Origin: Panaeolus papilionaceus
Lineage: Eukaryota > Basidiomycota > Agaricomycetes > Agaricales
Direction: 5' to 3'
Assembly: GCA_015501605.1 (NCBI GenBank)
Contig: JADNRZ010000013.1
Span: 124,001 to 188,000, forward strand
Length of the DNA: 64,000 bases
In this document: positions 1 through 12,600 of the stretch, piece after piece
How the letters are laid out: the number at the start of each line of letters is the position of its first letter
Position numbering within the stretch: position 1 is the stretch's first letter
Program-made: the position numbers and the translations under genes
Notes under the pieces: generated by a model
What the model was told of the DNA's origin: nothing
What the model saw: the letters and a program-made list of their open reading frames with translations, nothing else
Database searches by the model: none

Positions 1-1928
1 GGCTTCTTTCTGGGGCTCGAAGGTCGTATCCCACCCTTCAGTGAAGATTTAGACATTTTCAGACAACGAAGCCACTCTGAAATGCGTTCAATATACCTGT
101 CCGTAGGTAATGTCGCCCAGGCACAGTTATGATCCACCGTCTATTTTCGTCTACAAACCACCATGCCTGTGCAAAAAACGGAAGCTTTATCTATGAAGCT
201 GGCATCTTCTGGCATCCCAGAACTGTCAATGAAGGGAAAGGCAGGGTTTGAAGGGCGTGAAATTTTTTTGAAGGGTCGAGTGAAACCGTCCGAGCTCAGT
301 TTTCTAATCATGGCGGTGGGACCAAATTCCGCCGTTGACTTTTGACATAAGTAGATGTATATGTAAGTATGGCCGAGTTCACGTCTGACGTAGTAGGTAC
401 AATGATTTGACCAAATGGCTGAAGAAGGGGCATATCCCACGGGAGAAACTTCACCACTGGCGGTACTGGCGAAGACAGGTAGGGTTGATAAAGTTTAGAT
501 AGACCGCAGAGATGTACGATTTGACAGACCCATGATTGTTTTTAGGTCCGTTGGTGTGCGATCTATTCAATCATGAGCTCCCCCTTTCTATTGACGGTAT
601 CCTCGTTTTAGGTTGAAGAATTGAACCCCAAACGCCTGACACACTTTAGGGAGCGTTCGTGGAAACCATCGAGCTTATCGGGAGGCAAGTGTAACCATGA
701 TGCATGCGCCGATGTCAAGAATCAGAGACAGGAATTCAAGGTAGTCTAGAACAGAACAAGGGCAGAGACTCATGGCATTAGCAAGGTTTTGTCTCGTGAT
801 ATACCACCGAATGGCTGAATAGCGGCGTTTAAAAGCTAGCATATGTAGGTTATGTGATACCCAATAGAAAAGGATGTTCCACGTACCTTAAATGTTTGAC
901 GGATTACTTGATACTTCAGCAGTATCCTTCAGCCTTTTCGTTTTTCGAAAGGAAACCCTGCGTTTAATATTAACTGTCCGAAAGAACGGTAGGGACCTGC
1001 AGAGACATGTGGTCTAGCTTGCCTACATAAGCGCTTCATGTGAGTAAAAAAAGACAAGAGACAGTTTCGTTATTACACCAAAGTGTCGATGTCAATTCTC
1101 CGAGCAGAGGTCAGGTTGTACATAGACACGACAGGTTCAAGATAAGCACGAAACACAGAGGGGCTGTAAACACGAACAACCCTTAAACGGGCTTCTTACA
1201 TAACAGATGGTCTCCGGTATGTCAGATGGTCGGGGCGAGTGGAGCAGACATGTCTAGATTTGAGTTTTTGACAGCCTGTATTAAGTCCCAGTTGACGACT
1301 AAATCGGTGAAGCTAGGATTGTGGAACCAGAATCGGGGCGGTTTGGTGCGCCGGTGACGGAAGTAAGCTGTGCCCAATCAAGTCCGCAGAAGGCGTATTA
1401 ACCCCATTATCCCAGATGTTCTGATCGATGATTGTCAAGTTCCAGCACAAAGACGTCGCCAGGGGAGAAGCATGAGTTTAGTTATTGATAGTGGCGACCG
1501 CATCCAGTGAGAAAATCTATCTCGGTATAGACAGATTCCAGCATATGCACATATTTTTAATGCCGTGAGATGGTTGATGGATATCAAGGTTCGACCAAAG
1601 TGCCGAGGTAACTTGGTGGCTCATGAGGGTCAGGTAATTGTAGAATCGAGCGGCGGCAATCTGGATATTGTTGACTCGATGATCAAATAATCACCGATGT
1701 AGAAGTCCGAAAAGCTTCAGAATCGCTCTGTTGGCATACGCACCGCTACGAACGGAATGCGCCTGCAAGTATGTCATGGTAGCGGTAGGACGTTCTTCAA
1801 CAGGATCGTGATAACATGGTCGCTTGAATGACGGACGGAGGTAATAGTCTGCAAGATGATATTATTGTCTGGGGAAAGTTTTAAGTTTAGCCACAAAGTA
1901 TGTACTTCGTACTTAGTTTGTGTAGGGA
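1..1928. other. Intergenic, no recognised gene
   Basis: Only short open frames (up to about 100 codons) occur, on both strands and overlapping each other. None shows a recognisable domain, a signal peptide or a convincing splice chain. The right end is the 3' flank of clpP. A terminal exon of a gene lying to the left cannot be excluded. Confidence 0.5.
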
Positions 1929-3064
1929 CTACTCAGGAGGCGTATCAGCTTCCGACGTGGGTCGCTTTTCCAGGATGCCATCAACAATACCGAAATCCAT
2001 TGCCTCTTGGGCTTTGTGGGGAGAAAGTTTAGTATAAATGGATTGCTTCTAGAAAGGCCAAGGGCTAGCTTACCAGTCATATAATAGTCTCGTTCCAAGG
2101 CTTTTTCTGAATGAGTTTCGAAGTCAACAATAAATCACTCAAGTGATTTGGTATGGCTTACCGAAACGTGCCATGCCTTCTGCCCGTGTTTCTCCTTCTT
2201 TGGCACAATGTCGTTGGTATATACCTGTAAGAAGTTGGCGTATCCGTAGAATCTCCTTCGCGTGAATAGCGATATCAGTTGCTTGTCCCGAAGCTCCACC
2301 AGATGGTTCTGAGAATCATGAGCGAAAGGTGGAGATAGATCTCGAAAAGAGAAACGCACGATGTATCATGATGCTGGCATTCGGAAGGCAGTGTCGTTTA
2401 CCCTTCTCACCGGCTGCTAGGAGCAGAGAACCCATAGACGCGGCTAATCCTAGGCTGTAGGTGTGAATAGGTGACGAGACGTACTGTTCCATGACAATCA
2501 ATCAAAACGGCTTTCAAAAGATACGAGCAATTTGCACCTGCATCTAGTACAGGAAGTTAGAGGGTAGTCATGTGGGTTCGGAGTGGATTGCTTACTGTGT
2601 CGTAGATCGCCAGGCCGGCCGTGACGCTACCGCCGGGAGAGTTAATGTACAAATGTATGGGTTTTGTTGAATCTTCTGCTTCTAAAAATAGCAGTTGTGC
2701 CACGATTAATGTTGAATCAATGTCGGAAATCTAACAGCCCGAGTTATGGCATTGACCAGAGAGAAGAATTCTAGGACGAACTGGCCCATGAAGCATAATC
2801 ACGCGTTCTCTGAGAAGACGGGAGAATATATCATAAGACCTTTCTCCTCTACCCTAAAATTAAAAGTTAAACAACGGCATTCAAATATATGGTTTGTAGA
2901 CTTGCAGTTTGCTCAATAACGATTGGTACGAGATTTGCAGTCGGTGTAGCCCGAAGTTGGCTTTGTATTTGGTGTATTGAGCTCCCTGAAAAAGGGTGAA
3001 AGCTCCTTCTGCAGCTATTCCGAGTGGAATTGCGCAGAGAATTTGATATTATTCTTGAGAACAT
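1929..3064 (-). CDS. clpP: Mitochondrial ATP-dependent Clp protease proteolytic subunit (ClpP)
   Basis: Serine peptidase of the mitochondrial matrix that forms the double-ring ClpP chamber and degrades unfolded proteins with a ClpX-type unfoldase. I assemble eight exons giving about 252 residues. The N-terminus is rich in Arg and Ser without acidic residues, as in a matrix presequence, which is why I start at 3064 rather than at an upstream Met at 3136. The mature part begins LVPIVIEQT then [18 protein letters not shown]. All catalytic residues are present: Ser in GLAASMGS, His in IMIHQ (the Gln codon is split by an intron) and Asp in ALERDYYMT. The oxyanion-loop motif is [17 protein letters not shown]. 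Intron 1 (2854-2905) has a GC donor, and a 6-nt exon (2538-2543) supplies Met-Gln. Many fungi lack ClpP. Divergent from brl1. Confidence 0.93.
2538..2543 (-). other. 6-nt microexon of clpP
   Basis: On the minus strand ATGCAG lies between a TACTAG acceptor and a GTGCAA donor. It encodes the Met-Gln that follows IYDT in nearly all ClpP proteins (IYDTMQ). Joining the flanking exons without it would keep the frame but delete those two conserved residues. Confidence 0.7.
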
Positions 3065-3224
3065 GGATGATGAGGAAAGAGTTGAAGTCGCGTAAATCAT
3101 TGGCGAGTGCCATGAGTTGGCTGGGAACGGGGACACGTGATCAACGCGTCCACATCGTCACACGTCGACAAGTGTTTTGTGGTCCTCTTTGGCGTTTCTT
3201 TCGTGATCTCCACGACCTCCTGCC
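3065..3224. promoter_or_regulatory. Compact divergent promoter of clpP and brl1
   Basis: Only 160 bp separate the two start codons, so both promoters and 5' UTRs must lie here or overlap the genes. The segment carries an E-box CACGTG at 3134-3139 and ACGCGT, the core of the MluI cell-cycle box, at 3144-3149. The motifs are seen directly. Their use by bHLH or MBF-type factors is an inference. Confidence 0.45.
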
Positions 3225-4670
3225 ATGTCTGGTCGATTCTCATATTCACAGCGCTCAAAAGAAGCGCCGATGGACTTTCAATGGACTAACAGAAGTCCTG
3301 TAAAGCCCGCTTGGGCAACATCTGATGACCAGGAAACAGACAGTACACGAAAACGTGAGCAGTTCAAGCAACTTTGCACCTGGCGACATTCTAATCACGT
3401 ATACTTTAGGTTCTCATGATAGAATTGTATCACCTATACCCTCTCTAGGTACACCCCAACCAACATTTGGTACAAACCAAAATGTCCCTTTTCTATTCCA
3501 ACCTGCGCCACCTCCACCCCCTCCTGCGCATCCATGGATGCCACCACCACAATTTTCACCCTCAAAAGCTTTTCCTGACATCAAAGATGTTGACATGTCA
3601 GAAGCAAGCCCCTTAAAAGCGGACGATTCGCTCTCTGACCAATCTAAATCTCCGGAGAAAGAAGCCGACAACATAAATAATCGACCACTTGCAATCGGTG
3701 GTTTGAGGCGTGTATACAACAAACGTACTAAACCAAAATACAGTAAAGTGCAGCGTGTCCAGGATGAAGACGAAGATGCAGCCAGTGACAGTGGGGACGA
3801 GGGTGCGATTGCGCCAGTTTCACGGACCACCTCCAACCACTATACTGTAAACATGCCTGCCCCTGCCCCTCCGCCATCTGACCTCCCCTATGTACTTCTT
3901 GGGTAAGATTTTTTGAATAGAAGTATGACGAAACACTAACTTTGGAATTTGTACGTTGTAGCTATCTGCAATTCTTTTTCAATCTCAGTCTAATCTTAAT
4001 CTTTCTATACCTCTTCGTCCAATTTATTCTTACGGTGCAAAGGGACGTCGAACATCGGATTTCTGAATATTCACAAGGTACGTTTGTATGCTGCTGCCAT
4101 GTAGCAGTACTCACGGTTTTATTCTTTGTCAGATATCATCCAGGAGATCAGCATGTGTGCTGCTCAGTACCGAAATAATCTTTGTGACACCACTCCCATC
4201 CCAGCAGTGGCCCAACAATGCGCAAACTGGCAGACGTGTATGAATCGCGATCCCACAGTTGTCGGCCGGGCCAAAGTTGGAGCTGAGCTAATTGCGGAAG
4301 TGGTCAATGGCTTTGTCGAACCGATCAGCTGGAAAACTCTGGTACGGGCGCAGTCCTCTCTGGAATTTATAGACGGGTGACTAAAAAGGGATATTGTCTC
4401 TTTTAGATATTCACGCTTACCTCGCTCGCCTTCTTGACTGTGTTTATTAACACGTTGCTGTCTTTGTATCGTTCGAAGCATCAACCTATCCGGGAAGTAC
4501 CGCCTCAGCCAGCACCTGCCTATGCCATTGCACCCCCGACACCCTTTCCCGCACATGCATACAATCCCTATCATACCCCGGGCTGGGGTCATTATCGGTC
4601 CGAGGAAGACACAGAGTCTCCGACTAGAAGACGCAGACTTGAAGGTGGTGCCGCTGCCAAAATCAAGTGA
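3225..4670 (+). CDS. brl1: Nuclear envelope protein of the Brl1/Brr6 family
   Basis: Integral protein of the nuclear envelope and ER that assists nuclear pore assembly and membrane lipid homeostasis. Five exons (3225-3354, 3410-3902, 3962-4077, 4133-4341, 4407-4670) close in frame to 403 residues. The N-terminal half is a disordered Pro-rich and acidic nucleoplasmic tail. A first membrane helix is around FFFNLSLILIFLYLFVQF. Then comes the lumenal domain with four conserved cysteines in MCAAQYRNNLC and QQCANWQTC, the disulfide-bonded Brr6_like_C_C signature. A second helix, FTLTSLAFLTVFINTLL, follows and the tail is short and basic. Two membrane spans around a four-Cys lumenal loop are diagnostic. 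Brl1 and Brr6 paralogues cannot be told apart here. Confidence 0.92.
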
Positions 4671-7600
4671 CGAGTAACGAGCCTTTGGAATGTTTCACTG
4701 CACTATCACATTTTATCATTTGTGCATTGGCTACTATCGTAATCGGTGGTTATTAGATACGATTATTTATTTTACCTGCACTAATGTTATCACATTGAGG
4801 TGAGTTCAGAGTTCCGCTCCGCGCTTCCTTTCGTCATTGTTGACTTATTCTCAGATATTATCAAGAGGGAATCTCCGTTTTTTTTAGTGAGGCCCGATGA
4901 ATGGGGTCACGATCGCCTTCTGTAGTGTAGACATGACAGGGCAGCACACTCTATCGGCCTTCCTGAAATCGCGAACGAGGAATTCTCGTATGCCGGTCTT
5001 CCCCGATGTTACACCTCATTCATTCAAAACTCAGTTGGCCACGGACCTTTTGCGACATGCCAAATATATCGGAAACGGATAAAACTCACCAACTGCTCCT
5101 CGTCCCACAGTCAACAGCATGAGTGAAGATCACTCTGCTTTAGAAATCGATCTCCGCCCTCGATCTGTTAGAGGGTGATGTTTGGGAGTCAACGACGTTG
5201 CTGGCGAGATGATTGACATGTCGAGAACATATGTTTTCCGACCTTGATGCTCAGAATATGAATTTCCCTCACCATACACGATCTGTTGGAAGGACAGATT
5301 TTCTTTTTATATGCTTGAGACAAGTGTTCTCATGCTTGAAACTGTCAATTCATCTCACGTTGGCTGAGAACATTCTTTAATGGACTGGCCCCTTTTCGCA
5401 CTCGAATTGACAAGAATGCTCGCCTCGTGTGAAGCCGCAGTGGGGTTGCTAGGTAAGGTCCATCCATAATCCTGTGCACACCTGGACAACCTAATGCGTG
5501 TCGACCCCTTTTCATGTCAGGTTCAAGTGTCCGTCATAGACGTGAAATTGATGCATCAAGTTTCAACAGTCCGGTGACTCCGGTTGACGTCGCTTCATTT
5601 CGGTGGGACCTGACGATGATGACTTATTGCAGTTTGTCCCCACTTGTACAATGGCCGTGTAAGTGTACTAAATACGGAGTCAATGAGGAGTGCGAAGAGC
5701 ACTCGAGAACACTGCTCTACTGCGCACAGCGCGAAGTCTAACTTTCTGGACGTTTAGTCTATTTTAGTCATCGGTGTTGCCGACAGGCTGTCATGTCGCA
5801 CCACACCCAAACCAATCGCACCGCAGTGCTCCCATCTCTCGGAAACTGCGAGCTTATGTTCCAGCCCTTTACTAAATTACTTTATTATGCACAACCCAGT
5901 CACCCCTAGATGGGTATTCAATCAATTTGCATACTTGCTGTTATTGCGCCGCACGAATATCCAAAGATGGGAACCGGGGAAATATGATATTCGCTTTTTG
6001 TTTTCCGAGGAATTGATCACATATAGGACAAATTTATTGGAATCGCGAAGCAAAATACGTGAAATTGTCCATGTATTTATATATTACCGCTAAACTACGC
6101 TCCATATACGACGATAGGATCCACGCGTCGAAGCATCTCGAAGCATCGCTCGGGGGCAATGTGCGTGTCGTTGGGAGTTACTATTCAGCTGGGTGCGATT
6201 TCCATACTGGCTCATGCCTCGATACGTAGCTGTATCCATCATGGAGTCATGCAAGCGTTGACGATGCGGACCTACATAATTCAGGGTCTGCAGTCTGGCC
6301 TCCTGATCTACCTTCTTCATTTCATGAGCGTTTGATATCATATATATCATCTTGGGGTTTGGCGGCTGTGCCCGCTTGACCGCAATATCCCATGTAAGCC
6401 GGACTCTTTGTGCATCTTTAGGAGATTGGAAGGACAAATCTGCTAGCTTATCTCAAAAGCCCAGCGCGCCAATACCAACCATGATCCCCCGTGTTTGTGG
6501 AACGAATGGAATGGAATGAATGAATGAATGAATTGTTGCGAAGCAGCGGGGTTTTCTAAGGTCAAGACCATGATGGCCCTTCCAAGTTCAAGCCGGTCGC
6601 CGCGTCTGTTGCTCTTGGGTGATAACGATGACATACATGTCTTTGTTTATTCATGTCCCTATGTAGTGTGTATCTCAAGATTGCCTCTAGTAGTATGGAT
6701 CATCTAGATGCTACATTGCTAGATGTGGTGCGTCCCTACTCTTCTTGATCTCCTTTTCTTCGATAGACGACCATTGAAGCTCCCAGTTGATTTCTTGCAG
6801 CTCCAACCCTGCGTCGGACCGTTGACCGGAGAATTGGTATTTCAAGGGCCCCAAAGTCAAAAAAAGGAGTTGTCGACCTGGATCATGAACGTTTGAACCA
6901 TCTGCCCTTGATGGATGGTCTCAATTACAGGGCAGGATAGTATGTAATACACCATTAAACTGTTGTACCGCCTGACCTGACAGCGGTCTCAAGTCCATTC
7001 CAAGACCCCTTAGTTGGTCTGAAGAGGGGGTGCATATTAGGCTTTGAATAGTTAGGGTAAGTATTGTACAATTGGTGTTCGACGAATTAGGGTATCTATT
7101 CGTCTGAGGCAGGTTGAAGGCTGTGAGAAGGCAGATGCCATTCGCTTCTTGAGGCCGCGGCACTGTAAAAGGTCCACGTCAAGGTTGTGAGAGATATGGA
7201 TTGTCAGAAATTCCCCGGAGCAGTACCGCAATTGACAAATGACAAGCCGTTTTTTTTTGCCGGGTAACCCCTTGACTCTTGAGCGGCATAAACCCGTATT
7301 TATAAGCAATATAGAAGGAGTGTGGCATTTGATTAGGGTTGTAAACACAAGGACGGCTTGGTGGGATGATCACCTCCGATTGTCCATTTGGGTCAGATAT
7401 GATGTGTATCGTCGTCGGAGAGGTCATCAGACGTGGGTCAGGTTGCTATCAACGTACTGTATACCCAACCTCTCCCCATCCTTCGGTCCTCGGACCAAAA
7501 CACTAGACGAAATCGGGGGCTACATACTTATTTCAATCAGTTTCCCTCCTGATTATCGTCCCTTACATTTTCACAAGGATGTTAATGACCCATGTTAGTA

Positions 7601-7699
7601 TTTATGCGCTGTCCAAAGTACAATCCAAATCCAAAAAAAAAGTAAACTAAACCGTCCGTATATGCAAAAGAAATCAAGTGATATAGGGACAGCTTAATG
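4671..7699. other. Intergenic, 3 kb without a supported gene
   Basis: Starts with the 3' flank of brl1 and ends with the 3' flank of the SERF gene. Open frames (4897-5082, 5514-5741, 7239-7598 on +; 6090-6437, 6443-6634 on -) are short and overlap frames on the other strand. They show no recognisable motif. A short GAAT repeat lies at about 6503-6534. Confidence 0.5.
6503..6534. repeat. (GAAT)n microsatellite
   Basis: An imperfect start (GAATGGAATG) runs into about five uninterrupted GAAT units. No gene is associated with it. Confidence 0.8.
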
Positions 7700-8096
7700 T
7701 CATCCTTTGTTGGATCCCGATGCTGCTGCTTTCTCTTCCTCCTTTTTCTATTGAAAAAAAGACGAGTTATAATAGATACTCGGCAAATAACGGGTTGCTG
7801 TTTTCTAACCTTTTGTTTGGCTCTTAGTGCCTCTGCATCGCTGTGGCGAGAATTGAAAATTAGCAAGACGAGCACTCGTTTGCGAACAAGTGACACTTAC
7901 GCTTCCTTACGCTTGGCCAAATTGGTTGCGCTTTCTTTTGGCTTCTTAGCTGCTGCTGCCGCCTTCTTCTGTGCTTTGAGTCGATCTTGCTCACGTTGAT
8001 TACCCCCTAGAGGAGCGAAACAGGTAAATTTAAGCAGCCCTTGACGTGCATAGTGCTGTGTTTAAACTAGTTATATGCGAGATACTCACTAGTCAT
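7700..8096 (-). CDS. Small SERF/4F5-family protein
   Basis: Four exons give a 63-residue, highly charged protein. It opens MTRGNQREQDR, the hallmark of the 4F5 (small EDRK-rich factor) family, continues with KKPKESATNLAKRKEAD and ends in a Lys/Glu-rich helix. Family members are disordered or helical proteins reported to modify amyloid aggregation and to bind nucleic acid; the cellular role in fungi is unclear. The first coding exon is only 7 nt (8090-8096, ATGACT plus A), joined by a GTGAGT donor to an exon starting GGGGTAAT, which restores the conserved Arg-Gly. The short length is normal for the family. It is divergently oriented from cyc8, with 1.6 kb between. Confidence 0.88.
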
Positions 8097-9663
8097 GACG
8101 GATATAGACAGATATGGATAGGATGGGGGCAATTCAACGTTGTCAGTGGTTTGGGGGATGATGACTGAAATTGAAGCGGAGATTGTCGGAGAATGGAAAA
8201 TTCCGAAGAATTGAATTTGCTCGGCAACAAGATATCGGAAACGACGAATTTAAATTGGTGTGATGTGTGTGTACGTTGGGTTCATAAAAGATTGTTTGAA
8301 CCTGAACTTGGGACGATGGGGGTTGATATGATGATGGATGGCAACGGGGATGAAAAAATAGTATAAAGGACGAGGTGGCGGTAGCGGATTGTGCTAGATG
8401 ATAATATTGAAGTTTAAAGCAAGATTGAAATGAAATGAAGTGTAATAATCAAGTCAGAGTGTCGGTGACTTTTGGTGAGGAGTGACGACGCCACATGTAT
8501 TTATAAAATGGACCCTGAGGAAACCGAGGTGGAAGAGAGCTAGAACGAATCGGGAAGATGGATCTTTTATAATAAGAATAATTTAAATATAAAGGATGAG
8601 CAATCTAGATTTAACGGTGAACCGGACACTGAGTTTGGTGATTCGTCTGCCACGATCCCAATCAAGTGGCAGTGGGCATAATTACTCCGAAGTTATCCTA
8701 TGTAGCATGTCGCTCTGTTGTGGTGTGTTCGTTATTCATTCATATTATTCATATTACTTGTACACCACACCCATCTAACATCGTTGTAGTTGAACAGAGA
8801 GAAGGAAATAGGCTTGGTTACCAGATAAGTTAAGGTTCCTTTCCGTTTAGTTTCTATTCGGTCCGGCAATCCTTGTTGGGTGGTTCCGAACCTGGTGGAC
8901 GGTGGACATTAGAGGATCACGTACATGGGTGGATGTAGTATGCAGAATGAAAGGAATTCTCTCGGCGGTGTCGACTAGTCAACCGGGTGATAGATTATGA
9001 TTTGCGTATTGGAGTCTCTTAGTCTGAAATGTATCATAGGAGTAGTGGATGAAATGATGATGATGGTGATGATACGGTACCGCATAATGTTTAAACATGT
9101 GGGGGGGGGTTAAATATCTCGATCAAACATTCACAAATGATAAGATAAAGGAGGATTGATGAATCAGGAAAAGAATGACATGTTATGGATCTTCCCCAGA
9201 ATCCGGATAGACGGACATTTCGTCGATTGGATCGGGAGAACTCTCGGTGGAAAAGGGAATCGCAAGACTTGGACAGGATTGGGGGCGCCTCCCTACAGCC
9301 ACCTGTAATATTAGTTGTTGTAATATTCTGATATCGATGGACGGTGTCGATTAAACTTTTTTAGCGAATGGAGACCACGCGAGTGACAACTAGATCTTAG
9401 ATTTCAGCTAACAACGGAAACAATCTAAAGTTGGCAAAACAAAGGCACGCGGCCCAGACTTTTTTTTTTTCTTTCTTTTTATATTTTTTTTAAACAGGAG
9501 AATGACAGGCCTCATCCCTGCAAAGCACCCACAGATGCACACTCAGATCCATCTTCCACTTTGATCGCCCATGATCATGTCCCGCTTCTTAGGGCCCTGA
9601 TCTAGAAATATATATACGACACGCCACTCTGACGAATACTCTTTTGCCCCTCTCACTCCCCCA
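8097..9663. promoter_or_regulatory. Long intergenic region upstream of cyc8 and the SERF gene
   Basis: A 1.6 kb divergent upstream region without a supported gene. Visible elements are a G run at 9101-9109 and a long pyrimidine/T-rich tract at about 9460-9495 ending TTTAAACAGG, typical of fungal core promoters or the 3' end of a 5' UTR intron. No precise promoter can be assigned. Confidence 0.4.
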
Positions 9664-12600
9664 ATGTCCCATAGACACATCTCCCGCCAGCAACAGGACC
9701 GTGACGTCCGTATGCTGGATCCCTCTCAACAACAACCACCACCTCATCCTCATCTCCTCTCGCATCCTCCTCATCTTAATGGTGCTCCAGCTACCCCTGC
9801 TCTCTCAAATGGTTCAGTACATCCCAACGCCATCTCACCCGCCGTTCCAACTTCAAATCCTACAAGTGGCCCAGGTCCATCATCATCGTCGTCATCAAAT
9901 ATTCTACAAAAATTAACAACAGCTAATGAGCAGACATGGTTGCTAATAGGCACGTCTCCTCCTTGTCTTACTCCTGACTTGGATTTATTTATTTTATTAT
10001 GTATTATGACTTGCAGGTAGAGTTGCTGAACAAATGGGGGATTTGGAACACGCCCTGTCAGCCTACGAGAATGCACTGCGGCACAACCCAACTTCTGTTT
10101 CTGGCCTTACGCAGGTTGCAGGTATCGCTCGGATCAAAGAAAACTATCCCAAAGTAAGTTTTCCCTATCCTTTTTTGCCGCCCGCTTTCTGCCGCGCTTA
10201 TCCGCGGCTCTTCCTGTCTTCAACGTTGCAACTGTTTGTATCCATAAGAATGACGTCTGACTATTTCCTTTTTAGGCTGTCGATTACTTTCAGAGGGTGT
10301 TGCAGTTGGAGGAGGACAATGGCGAGATATGGAGTGCTCTCGGTATGTCCCCTCTTTTTTATTATTACTATTATTATCTTGAATGTTAATCTTAATATTA
10401 TATCAAGGTCACTGCTACCTCATGCAGGATGATCTACAAAAGGCTTACTCTGCCTATCAGCAAGCTCTTTACCTCCTTCCAAATCCAAAGGTAATTTGGA
10501 ATTTTAATTCAATATTCAGTCATTCCTAAACCTTCTTGCAGGAGGATCCCAAGCTCTGGTACGGTATTGGTATCCTTTATGATCGATATGGTTCCCTCGA
10601 TCACGCAGAGGAAGCTTTTGCTTCTGTACTTCGCATGTGCAAGGGTTTGTCGTCATTCTCATGACTCAACAACAATAACTTACTTTTAATTTTCAAGACT
10701 TAGAGTTTGATAAAGAGAACGAAATTCTCTTCAGGCTCGGCATAATCTATAAGCAACAGGGCAAATTCGAAGAGTCCCTGCAATGCTTTGATCGCATCCT
10801 TCGCAACCCACCAAGTCCACTGGCCCATGCCGACATCTGGTTCCAGATCGGTCATGTCTATGAGCAGCAGAAGAATGTAAGTTTTTTTGTCCATTTCGAT
10901 CGACCTGTCGATATTCATGTCATCATTTTAGCACGCCCGCGCTAAGGATGCCTACGAACGCGTCGTCGAGGCTAACCCTGGTCACGCAAAGGTTCTCCAG
11001 CAGCTCGGCTGGCTTTATCATCAAGATGGCTCTTCGTTCCAAAACCAGGACCTCGCCATTTCATACTTGACTAAGAGTCTCGAAGCTGGTTAGTATCCAT
11101 TCCCTTTTCTACTCACTTTTAACTAAATTCTTTCAGATCCCTCTGATGCCCAGAGTTGGTATCTCCTTGGCCGTGCCTACATGGCAGGTCAGAAATATAA
11201 CAAGGCATACGAGGCTTATCAGCAGGCTGTGTACCGTGATGGGCGCAATCCCACCTTCTGGTGCTCAATTGGTGTTCTGTACTTCCAGATCAATCAATTC
11301 CGTGACGCCCTAGACGCATACTCACGCGCAATTCGCATTAACCCCTACATCTCCGAAGTGTGGTTTGACCTCGGTAGCCTTTACGAGAGCTGCAACAACC
11401 AAATCACAGATGCTATCGACGCCTATGCTCGTGCTAGCGAGCTCGACCCAACAAACGCTGCTATTGCTCAACGTCTTCAGCTTTTGAAGAACGCTCAGGC
11501 TAATGGAACTCAGCTACCAGCTGCCCCTGGCCCTCAGGATGTTCACCCAACTGCCTATGCCAGCTCTGTGGTGCCTCCACCCGGATTGTCTGGTCCCCCT
11601 TTGATGCTTCAGCATCAATCTGGCGTTCATCGCCCACCTTACAGGGAGGACTCGAGAGGACCTCCCAACGAGATCTCCCTCCCTCCTCCATCCCAGGTCA
11701 ACAATGCTGGCCGACCATCACCTCCACCTCCTTTCCGAGGAGGTCCCCCACCACCTGTCATCATTGACGAGTCGCGTCACATCTCCAACCACGCGCCTTT
11801 GGCGCCTATGGACGTTGACCGCCCCCATCACGGTGTTCGTGACTACCCTCCCCCCCGGGAGCCAGGACGTGGACCAGCCAACCACCAATCCCTCCTTCTC
11901 CAACACCCTGGCCCTCCACAAGGTGCTGAAGATCCTCGCAATGGCTCGCATCTCCACCACCAAGACCCCTACTACAGCCGACGCCCTCAATCCCGATCCA
12001 TCTCTCCCGCCCCTCACAGCGCTCGCCCCCGATCCTCGCCACCACCTCACTATGCTCAACCTAGTCGTCCACCCGTTGGCCCAGGCCAGCCAAGTGCAGT
12101 GCCACCCCACCGATCCCCTCGCACATTCTCCGTACATGAGCAAACCCAAATGGAGCAGGACGCCCCTTGGGATCGTCGTGGTCCCCCTCCTCGGGACGAT
12201 TGGGACCGAAGGTCGTCGCGTCACGGAAGCGAATACCCACCTCCACCGGCCCCTCAACAGCACCCACAAGGGTTCTACCCCCCTCGCTCCCCTCGCGCCC
12301 ATAGCCCACCAGCCCCGTCCCCTCGAGGACCTCACTCGGCTAGGTACTGGGACAACAAGCCCGCTTCGACAGCTGGTCCTTCTCCTCATCCCGCCTTCCG
12401 CGGCTCGCCACCTCCACCACCACCCGCTCAACACGAACAGCCAACTCGCCGCTACGACCCCCGTCAAGAAGTCCCCAACCGTGAATATGATCAAGAGCGA
12501 CCGGAACCCCGCAGCTACCCGATGTCTCCAGAAATGCGAAGGACTCATCCTCAACCACACCTCATCAACAGCAACCGAGGTTCGGAAAGCCCGCACGTGC

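Noticed and set aside
4897..5082. Short frame with TPHSFKTQLATDLL, faintly like a tyrosine-recombinase box
   Set aside because: The catalytic Arg and Tyr are absent and no flanking element or longer frame supports an integrase.
7239..7598. 119-codon plus-strand frame starting with ATG
   Set aside because: Overlaps other frames on the minus strand, has no domain, signal peptide or introns, and is isolated.
9055..9075. GATGATGATGGTGATGAT run as a possible repeat element
   Set aside because: Too short and imperfect to be more than ordinary simple sequence in the cyc8 upstream region.
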